Positions 58,544-64,000 of a DNA stretch of 64,000 nucleotides are shown in pieces. The stretch is from Pullichristensenella sp002068815 (GTDB taxonomy: Bacteria > Bacillota > Clostridia > Christensenellales > Aristaeellaceae): the NCBI GenBank assembly GCA_040772885.1, contig JAXGXF010000003.1, positions 124,001 through 188,000 on the forward strand, read 5' to 3'. The translations under genes and the position numbers were made by a program. Position 1 is the stretch's first letter. The number at the start of each line of letters is the position of its first letter. The notes beneath the pieces are model-generated. The model was not told the origin of the DNA. It did no database searches and worked only from the letters and a program-made list of their open reading frames with translations.

Positions 58544-59002
58544 ATGAACCAGTATGAAGTCATGTACGTCATCGACGCCGCGCTGGAAGACAGCGCGCGC
58601 AACGAACTGATCAACCGCTTTTCCGAGCTTGTTCAGAAAAATGGCGGCGAAGTGGAGCGCGTGGATGAGTGGGGCAAGCGCAGGCTGGCCTACGCGATCA
58701 ACTACAAGACCGAGGGCTACTACGTGCTGATGTACGTCAAGGCGCCCGCCGATCTTCCCCGCGAAATCGAGCGCAATCTGCAGATTTCCGAGCAGGTGCT
58801 CCGCTACCTCGTCATCCGCTACGAGGGCCAGCTGCCCGCGAAGCGCGAGCCGCTGAAGCCGGCCCCGCTGCCGCGCGAGTTCGCGCAGCCGTCGGCCGCG
58901 CAGCCCGCCGCGCCGGCCGAAGCCGCCGCCGCGGTCGCCGAGGCCGAGGAAGCCCCGGCCGTCGACGCCGACGAGGAAGCCCCCGTCTCCGAAGCCGAAT
59001 AG
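58544..59002 (+). CDS. rpsF: 30S ribosomal protein S6 with long acidic C-terminal tail
   Basis: S6 pairs with S18 on the 30S platform. The first 95 residues are a normal S6 (MNQYEVMYVIDAALEDSARN; EGYYVLMYVKAPADLPREI). After about residue 105 there is an Ala/Pro/Glu-rich tail (AQPAAPAEAAAAVAEAEE) to residue 152. The gene is first in the rpsF-ssb-rpsR operon. Confidence 0.96.
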   Translation: MNQYEVMYVIDAALEDSARNELINRFSELVQKNGGEVERVDEWGKRRLAYAINYKTEGYYVLMYVKAPADLPREIERNLQISEQVLRYLVIRYEGQLPAKREPLKPAPLPREFAQPSAAQPAAPAEAAAAVAEAEEAPAVDADEEAPVSEAE

Positions 59003-59034
59003 CCGTACCGACCCCACAAAGGCAGGTGCAACCC

Positions 59035-59460
59035 ATGAACAAAGCGATTTTGATCGGAAATCTCGTCGCGGATCCTGAGACCAGGACCACCCCGTCGGGC
59101 GTGATGGTCTGCCAGTTCCGCATCGCCGTGCAGCGGCGGTTCGCGAACCAGCAGGGCGTCCGCGAGGCCGATTTCCTGAACATCGTTGCATGGAGGCAGC
59201 TGGCGGAGCTCTGCTCCCGCTATCTGTCCAAGGGCCGCAAGGTCGCCGTGGAGGGCAGCATACAGACCCGATCCTATGATGCGCAGGATGGGTCGAAACG
59301 CTACGCCACCGAGATCATCGCGGACAATGTGGAGTTTCTCGGCTCCCAGCAGGGCGAAAAGCCGCGCGCGGACAACCCGCCGCCGCCGCCCGAGCCAAGC
59401 GGCTACGTACCCGACGCGGACGGATTCACCGACGTCGAGGACGACGAGCTGCCGTTCTGA
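59035..59460 (+). CDS. ssb: Single-stranded DNA-binding protein
   Basis: A 141-residue SSB with an OB fold (MNKAILIGNLVADPETRTTPSG; DFLNIVAWRQLAELCSRYLSKGRKVAVEG) and a short acidic tip DDELPF for protein interactions. The linker is short with prolines (PPPPPEPSGY). It sits in the classic operon between rpsF and rpsR, so it is the replication SSB. Confidence 0.98.
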   Translation: MNKAILIGNLVADPETRTTPSGVMVCQFRIAVQRRFANQQGVREADFLNIVAWRQLAELCSRYLSKGRKVAVEGSIQTRSYDAQDGSKRYATEIIADNVEFLGSQQGEKPRADNPPPPPEPSGYVPDADGFTDVEDDELPF

Positions 59461-59487
59461 CGACAAGATCAAGGAGGAAAGTAAACC

Positions 59488-59742
59488 ATGTCTGAGGATA
59501 GAGGCGATCGCAATCGCCGACCCCGCGGCCGCAAGCCGCGCCGGAAGGTCTGCGCGTTCTGCGTGGACAAAGTTCAACACATCGACTACAAGGACGTGGT
59601 GCGCCTTCGCAAGTTCACCAGCGAGCGCGGAAAGATTCTGCCCCGCCGCATGACCGGAACCTGCGCGAAGCACCAGCGCCAGCTCTCCAGCGCCATCAAA
59701 CGCGCGAGGGTCATCGCCCTTCTGCCGTACGTGTCCGAATAA
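59488..59742 (+). CDS. rpsR: 30S ribosomal protein S18 (CxxC form)
   Basis: S18 binds S6 on the 30S platform. The 84-residue product has the zinc-type CxxC (KVCAFCVDKVQHIDYKD), then LRKFTSERGKILPRRMTGTCAKHQRQLSSAIKRARVIALLPYVSE (residues about 42-84). Its last 19 codons are the beginning of a ~185-bp tandem array that runs past the operon. A terminator follows. Confidence 0.98.
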   Translation: MSEDRGDRNRRPRGRKPRRKVCAFCVDKVQHIDYKDVVRLRKFTSERGKILPRRMTGTCAKHQRQLSSAIKRARVIALLPYVSE

Positions 59743-60575
59743 TCCGCATAAAGCGCCAAGCGGGGGAAGCCCCGCGAGGCGCTTTTTTGTGCGCGGAAAA
59801 ATCCGTTGAGGGCGGGAGGATTGATAGGCAGGGGATTCCGCGTGAACCTGCGCGAAGCCCGCTTCGGCTCTCCAGCAAAATCAAGCGCGCGAGAGTCATC
59901 GCCCTTCTGCCGTACGTGTCCGAATAATCCGCATAAAGCGCCAAGCGAGGGAAGCCCCGCGAGGCGTTTTTTTGTGCGCGGAAAAATTCGTTGAGGGCGG
60001 GAGGATTGATAGGCAGGGGATTCCGCGTGAACCTGCGCGAAGCCCGCTTCGGCTCTCCAGCAAAATCAAGCGCGCGAGAGTCATCGCCCTTCTGCCGTAC
60101 GTGTCCGAATAATCCGCATAAAGCGCCAAGCGAGGGAAGCCCCCGCGAGGCGCTTTTTTGTGCGCGGAAAAATCCGTTGAGGGCGGGAGGATTGAGAGGC
60201 AGGGGATTCCGCGTGAACCTGCGCGAAGCCCGCTTCGGCTCTCCAGCAAAATCAAGCGCGCGAGAGTCATCGCCCTTCTGCCGTACGTGTCCGAATAATC
60301 CGCATAAAGCGCCAAACGGGGGAAGCCCCGCGAGGCGCTTTTTTGTGCGCGGAAAAATCCGTTGAGGGCGGGAGGATTGATAGGCAGGGGATTCCGCGTG
60401 AACCTGCGCGAAGCCCGCTTCGGCTCTCCAGCAAAATCAAGCGCGCGAGAGTCATCGCCCTTCTGCCGTACGTGTCCGAATAATCCGCATAAAGCGCCAA
60501 GCGAGGGAAGCCCCGCGAGGCGCTTTTTTGTGCGCGGAAAAATCCGTTGAGGGCGGGAGGATTGAGAAACAAGGG
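59683..60575 (+). repeat. Five-copy tandem array of rpsR tail + terminator units
   Basis: Units begin at about 59683 (inside rpsR), 59868, 60053, 60239 and 60424, with 185-186 bp period; the fifth decays after about 60567. Each holds the last ~19 codons and stop of rpsR, a rho-independent terminator, and a further ~95 bp rich in inverted repeats (CGCGGAA ... TTCCGCG, CGAAGC/GCTTCG). The non-genic copies share changes not present in rpsR itself (AAAATCAAG for GCCATCAAA). None has a start codon; the minus-strand ORFs across it look like shadows. Confidence 0.92.
59750..59788 (+). terminator. Terminator of the rpsF-ssb-rpsR operon (copy 1 of the array)
   Basis: Outer stem AAAGCGCC / GGCGCTTT with inner CGGGG / CCCCG, followed by TTTTTT, starting 8 bp after rpsR. 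Further copies follow at about 59935, 60120, 60306 and 60491, so transcription is stopped up to five times. Confidence 0.9.
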
Positions 60576-60628
60576 ATTCCCTGCCGCGGAAATTTCGCTG
60601 TCCTACGACTCCTTTAACAGAGGCGCGC

Positions 60629-60657
60629 TTGTATGAAACCGCCTCCTGCGATAGATT
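60629..60657 (+). promoter_or_regulatory. Possible promoter of the EamA-like gene
   Basis: TTGTAT (60629-60634), 17 bp, TAGATT (60652-60657), with the ATG at 60692. The -10 box is imperfect. Confidence 0.5.
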
Positions 60658-60691
60658 GAGTCCGGACGAACGAAAGAATGGGGATGGCGGT

Positions 60692-61105
60692 ATGTGGTTT
60701 CTCTTCGCGGTGTTGTCGTCTGTCTTTGCCGCGGCGACGTCGATACTGGCAAAGGCCGGCATCGCCGGCGTAAACTCGAATCTGGCCACCGCCATACGCA
60801 CGGCCGTGGTCGTCGTGATGTCGTGGGGCATCGTATTCCTGACGAACGCGCAAAACGGCATCGCGGAGATCAGCAGGCGGAGCTGGCTCTTTTTGATCCT
60901 GTCCGGCATCGCGACGGGCGCATCCTGGCTGTGCTATTATCGGGCGCTGCAGATCGGCGAGGTCTCGAAGGTCGTGCCGATCGACAAGTTCAGCATCGTC
61001 ATCACGCTGATCATGGCCTTCGTGTTCCTGCACGAGCAGTTCACCGTCAAGTCGATCATCGGGGCCGCGCTGATCGCGGCCGGGACATTTGTGATGATCC
61101 TTTAA
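60692..61105 (+). CDS. Single-domain EamA-family membrane protein
   Basis: A 137-residue protein with about five membrane helices, a single EamA unit (MWFLFAVLSSVFAAATSILAKAG; IATGASWLCYYRALQIGEVSKVVPID; LIMAFVFLHEQFTVKSIIGAALIAAG). Normal EamA transporters have two such units, so this would work as a dimer, as in small multidrug-type or YdcZ-like proteins. Substrate unknown. GGGGATGGCGG precedes the ATG; a terminator follows. Confidence 0.88.
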   Translation: MWFLFAVLSSVFAAATSILAKAGIAGVNSNLATAIRTAVVVVMSWGIVFLTNAQNGIAEISRRSWLFLILSGIATGASWLCYYRALQIGEVSKVVPIDKFSIVITLIMAFVFLHEQFTVKSIIGAALIAAGTFVMIL

Positions 61106-61147
61106 AGGGCTTTCCCGGGCGCGCCGGGAATCCCCGGAGTGCAAAAA

Positions 61148-61183
61148 CATCCCCCGAGCGCATGCCCGGGGGATGCGTTTTTT
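61148..61183 (+). terminator. Rho-independent terminator of the EamA-like gene
   Basis: Stem CATCCCCCG / CGGGGGATG (9 bp) with a loop, then CGTTTTTT. It lies before the convergent coiled-coil gene; the opposite direction has no T-run of note. Confidence 0.85.
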
Positions 61184-61193
61184 GTAGATTGGG

Positions 61194-63473
61194 CTACCCG
61201 ACGATCAGCGTGACGGGCACGCGGACGCCGGAGACATAGGTCCCGTCCTTGGCGAAGGTCTTCTGGACGGCGAGCGCCTCGTAGTTGCCCTTCGCGAGCG
61301 GGGTCTCGAGCTGAATGCTCGTGAGGCTCTCGCCGGGGGCGATCGGGTCGGAGGAGAAGATCACCTGATCGTTCAGCACGAGCTCGAACACCATGCTGTT
61401 GCCGCTCTCGACGGTGTTTGCGATCGTCGCGGTGCCCTCGACGCCGGTCGCGTCGAACACGAGCACGCTCCCGAGCTCCGTCGACAGGTAGCTCTCGCCC
61501 TCGCGCAGGCTGCGCTCGATGCGGTAGGCCTGCAGTTCCTCGAGCCGCGCGGTGAACTCGCCCTGCGCCTCAAGGTACTCGGCCTGCATCTGTTCAAGCG
61601 CCGTCTTTTCGTTTGCGAGGTCGGCGTTCAGCGCCTCGAGCTGCGACTCGAGCTCCGCCTTCATGCTCTGGGACGCGCTCGTCACCTCGGAGAGCGCCTG
61701 CTCCGCGTCCGTGATCTTCTGCTCGAGCTCGGAGATCGTCCGGTTGCCGGCATCGATCTGGCCCTCGAGCGCCACGACGTTCGCATTCGCGTCGGCGAGC
61801 GCGCCCTCGGTCGAGGCGATCTTCTGCTCGAGCTCGGAAATCGTCTGGTTGCCGGTCTCGACCTGGCCCTCGAGCTGCTCGACGGTCGCGGCCGCGCTCT
61901 CGAGCTCCGCCTTCTTCGCGTTCAGCTCGGCGATCGTCTGCTCGAGCTCCGCGGCGCGCTGGGAGAGCTCGACCTCCAGCTCGTTCAGCTTCGCGAGCTT
62001 ATCCGCGTCGGAGAGCGTCGACTGGCCGCTCAGTATGTCGTCGACGTCCTGCTGCACCCGGTCGATCGGGGCCTCGGTCGCCGCTGCCGTCTCGACGGGC
62101 GCGGGCGTCGCGGGCGCGATGACCTGCGGCTCGGCGGTCGCCGGCGCGGGCGTCGCGGGGGCTTCGGTCGCAACCTGCGGCGCCGCCGTCGCGGGCGCTT
62201 CGGTCGCGGGCACTTCAGTCGCGGGCACGAGGGTCGCGGGGGCCTCGGTCGCGGGCACGGGCGTCGCGGGCGCTCCGGTGGCAACCGGCGCGGGCGTCAC
62301 GGCGGCGGCGAGCTCCCGCTGCTTCAACTCGATCTCCGCGTTCAGCGTCTCGACCTCGACGACCTTCTGTTCGATCGTCGTGTTCAGTTCCGCGAGCCTC
62401 GCCTCGGCCTCGACGATCGCCACCTGCAGCTCGGCCGCCTGCGCGTTCATCTCGCTCTGGATCACGTCCACCTCGACCGGCGCGATGGGCGTCGGCTCCG
62501 GAAGCTGCGCCTCGACGATCTCCGCCTGCAGCTCCTCGATCTTCGCCTCGCGCTCGGACAGGTCGGCCTCGAGCGCGGCGATCTTTCCGGCCAGTTCCTC
62601 GGTGCTCGGGGTCATCGCAAGCGCGTCGATGCTCGCCTTCAGCGCGTCGGCCTCGATGACCTTCGACTCGAGCTCCGCGGCCATCGACTCGACCTGCTCG
62701 GTCTTTGTCGTCAGTTCCTCCGTGAGCGCATCGACCTTGCCGGTCTTTTCCGTCAACTCCGCGCTCACGGTCTCGACCTGCTCGGTCTTTTCGGTCAGTT
62801 CGGCTTTAAGCGCGTCGATCGTCCCGGTCTTTTCGGTCAGCTCCGCCGTGATCTCCTCGATCTGGCCGGTCTTTGCCGTCAGCTCCGCGCTCACGGCCTC
62901 GACCTGCTCGCTCTTCGTCGTCAGCTCCGCCTTGAGCGCGTCGATCGTCCCGGCCTTTTCCGTCAGCTCCGCCTCGATTTCGGTGATTTGGCCGGTCTTT
63001 GCCGTCAGCTCGGTCGTCAGCCGGGCGACTTCCTGTTCCTTCGTCTGGAGCTCGGCGGACACCGCCTGAATCTCCGTCTCCTTCTGCTGCTTGGCGGCCT
63101 CGAGGTCGAACACCTGCACCTTCAGGTCCTCGAGCTGCGTCTGCGCCTCGGTCAGCGAGGCGCCCTTCGCGGTCGCCTCCGCGGTGGCGTTCTCGAGCGC
63201 GGTTTCGGTCTCGGTCAGCTTCGCGTTCAGCTGGCCGAGCTCGCCCTCGAGCGCCTCCTTGTCCGTCGTAAGCTGTTCGACCTGGCCGGTCGCCTCGGCA
63301 AGCGCCTCTTCGAGCGTCATGTACTTGCCGCGCTCCTCTTCCAGTAGCGCGCTGGTACTCACAAGCTGCGCGGCCTTTTGCGTCTTCTCGTTGTTGACGA
63401 TGACCACCGCCGCGATCGCGGCGACGAGCAGCACCAGCAAAACCGTCAGCCAAATCTTGTTCTTGCGCTCCAT
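61194..63473 (-). CDS. Large membrane-anchored coiled-coil protein
   Basis: A 759-residue protein. One N-terminal membrane helix (residues 8-26), then long coiled coil to about 385 including ~9 repeats of a 14-residue unit AELTxKxxxIxxLx (about 140-270, 62664-63056), a Pro/Ala/Thr-rich linker (390-470), a second coiled coil (about 480-665), and a C-terminal beta-like domain (about 668-759, ELVLNDQVIFSSDPIAPGESL). Probably outside the cell, reaching through the wall. Function unknown. GGAGGCC-like ribosome site before the ATG. Confidence 0.78.
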   Translation of the reverse strand: MERKNKIWLTVLLVLLVAAIAAVVIVNNEKTQKAAQLVSTSALLEEERGKYMTLEEALAEATGQVEQLTTDKEALEGELGQLNAKLTETETALENATAEATAKGASLTEAQTQLEDLKVQVFDLEAAKQQKETEIQAVSAELQTKEQEVARLTTELTAKTGQITEIEAELTEKAGTIDALKAELTTKSEQVEAVSAELTAKTGQIEEITAELTEKTGTIDALKAELTEKTEQVETVSAELTEKTGKVDALTEELTTKTEQVESMAAELESKVIEADALKASIDALAMTPSTEELAGKIAALEADLSEREAKIEELQAEIVEAQLPEPTPIAPVEVDVIQSEMNAQAAELQVAIVEAEARLAELNTTIEQKVVEVETLNAEIELKQRELAAAVTPAPVATGAPATPVPATEAPATLVPATEVPATEAPATAAPQVATEAPATPAPATAEPQVIAPATPAPVETAAATEAPIDRVQQDVDDILSGQSTLSDADKLAKLNELEVELSQRAAELEQTIAELNAKKAELESAAATVEQLEGQVETGNQTISELEQKIASTEGALADANANVVALEGQIDAGNRTISELEQKITDAEQALSEVTSASQSMKAELESQLEALNADLANEKTALEQMQAEYLEAQGEFTARLEELQAYRIERSLREGESYLSTELGSVLVFDATGVEGTATIANTVESGNSMVFELVLNDQVIFSSDPIAPGESLTSIQLETPLAKGNYEALAVQKTFAKDGTYVSGVRVPVTLIVG

Positions 63474-63526
63474 GAAACGGCCTCCTAACAGCTCTATAAA
63501 TGAGGATACACGCAGAATATAGCAAG

Positions 63527-63532
63527 ATTATA
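63527..63532 (-). promoter_or_regulatory. -10 box of the coiled-coil gene
   Basis: On the minus strand TATAAT (63532-63527), about 53 bp before the ATG. The hexamer 17 bp upstream reads TGGTCA, a fair match to the -35 consensus. Confidence 0.6.
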
Positions 63533-63587
63533 ACACATGTGTACGGGAATGACCAGTCCTCTTCCATGAAAATTCTCTTACATTTGG

Positions 63588-64000
63588 CTATTCGGCGCGG
63601 TCTACGGTCGCGCCGCCGAGGCACCTCTCGCCGACGTAAAACACGGCCGCCTGCCCCGGCGTGACCGCGCGCTGCGGCTGGGAGAACGCAAGCCTCGCGG
63701 CGCCGCCCTCGAGGACGAGCTCGGCGTCCTGCAGAGGCTGCCGGTGGCGGAGCCGGACCCGGCAGGAAAGCGGCCGTCCGTCCGGAACCGGCGGGTGGCC
63801 GGCGAGCCAGTGGAGCTCCGACCCCTCCGCGCGCGCCGCGTAGAGACGCGGGGAGTCCGCGCCCTGCTCGACGACGAGGCGGTTGTGTTCGAGGTCCTTC
63901 TCGACGACGAACCAGCGCCGCCCGTCGCCGTTCGCTCCGATCCCGAGCCCTCGCCGCTGGCCGAGCGTGTAGTACATCAGCCCGTCGTGGCGGCCTACGA
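63588..64000 (-). CDS. mnmA: tRNA-specific 2-thiouridylase MnmA (5' end cut by window edge)
   Basis: MnmA adds sulphur to U34 of tRNA-Lys, -Glu and -Gln. Only the C-terminal ~137 residues are visible: VGRHDGLMYYTLGQRRGLGIG and the beta-barrel ending (TPGQAAVFYVGERCLGGATVD). The gene continues beyond the right edge, so the ATP and catalytic parts are not in the window. Identification rests on the HxGLxxYTLGQRxGLG motif, which is diagnostic. Confidence 0.93.
   Translation of the reverse strand, partial: VGRHDGLMYYTLGQRRGLGIGANGDGRRWFVVEKDLEHNRLVVEQGADSPRLYAARAEGSELHWLAGHPPVPDGRPLSCRVRLRHRQPLQDAELVLEGGAARLAFSQPQRAVTPGQAAVFYVGERCLGGATVDRAE

Noticed and set aside
59743..60575. CRISPR array
   Set aside because: The repeats are ~185 bp without unique spacers and carry a terminator and rpsR coding remnants.
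59896..60909. Long minus-strand ORF (337 aa) across the rpsR-tail array
   Set aside because: It exists because the repeat unit happens to be open on that strand; it lacks a ribosome site and family similarity and runs into the opposite strand of the EamA-like gene.

Overview
The window is chromosomal DNA from a GC-rich Firmicute, most likely a class Clostridia member. Three things point there: the S10-spc-alpha ribosomal order with a small KOW protein between infA and map, several zinc-type (Cys4) ribosomal proteins, and a YhcN/YlaJ-type spore lipoprotein. Promoters are clean sigma-A type, usually a TTGnnn box, 17 bp and a TATAAT-like box. The species cannot be named from sequence alone; a gut lineage such as Christensenellales is only a guess. 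No tRNA, rRNA, CRISPR array, transposase or prophage was seen.

Layout. 1-15,350 (minus): the ribosomal super-operon from rpsJ to a truncated rpoA, including secY, adk, map, the KOW gene, infA and rpmJ, driven by a promoter about 320 bp before rpsJ with a long structured leader. 15,431-22,640 (minus): an MmcQ/YjbR protein, a family 2 glycosyltransferase, dnaE, a YhcN/YlaJ lipoprotein and a TGS-containing nucleoside kinase, divergent from recA (22,739). 23,900-31,010: an ICMT-like methyltransferase, an MFS transporter and topoisomerase III (minus), then serine acetyltransferase, a tRNA-dihydrouridine synthase and two small secreted proteins (plus). 31,061-36,985: a polytopic membrane protein, WalJ-like hydrolase, radical SAM protein and degenerate metallophosphoesterase (minus), then a beta-propeller-like protein and CvpA (plus). 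Three parS-like sites lie here, which suggests the replication origin is not far away.

37,056-49,199: a GH25 lysozyme and a Gfo/Idh dehydrogenase (minus), an unusual McrB-like protein with a ruined ATP site, mtlD, a LacI regulator with an operator-like palindrome, a ChvE-GguAB-like sugar ABC transporter and a fucose/arabinose isomerase-like enzyme. These look like a sugar uptake and catabolism locus. 49,196-53,587: an ABC-F ribosome-protection ATPase with an attenuator-like leader, tandem secreted paralogues (the first frameshifted by a 17-bp duplication), a membrane protein/XRE pair and palindromic repeats. 53,588-58,391: an orphan KdpDE-like two-component system, a DUF4432 aldose-epimerase-like protein, a Cys-rich protein and a Stealth-type sugar-phosphate transferase.

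58,446-64,000: the rpsF-ssb-rpsR operon, then a striking ~185-bp tandem array whose unit is the 3' end of rpsR plus its terminator; a single-domain EamA protein; a large membrane-anchored coiled-coil protein; and the 3' end of mnmA, cut by the window edge. The observations most worth follow-up are the rpsR-tail array, the parS cluster (two sites supply stop codons), the McrB-like pseudo-ATPase, the ABC-F leader with a three-residue ORF, and the duplication-broken secreted paralogue.
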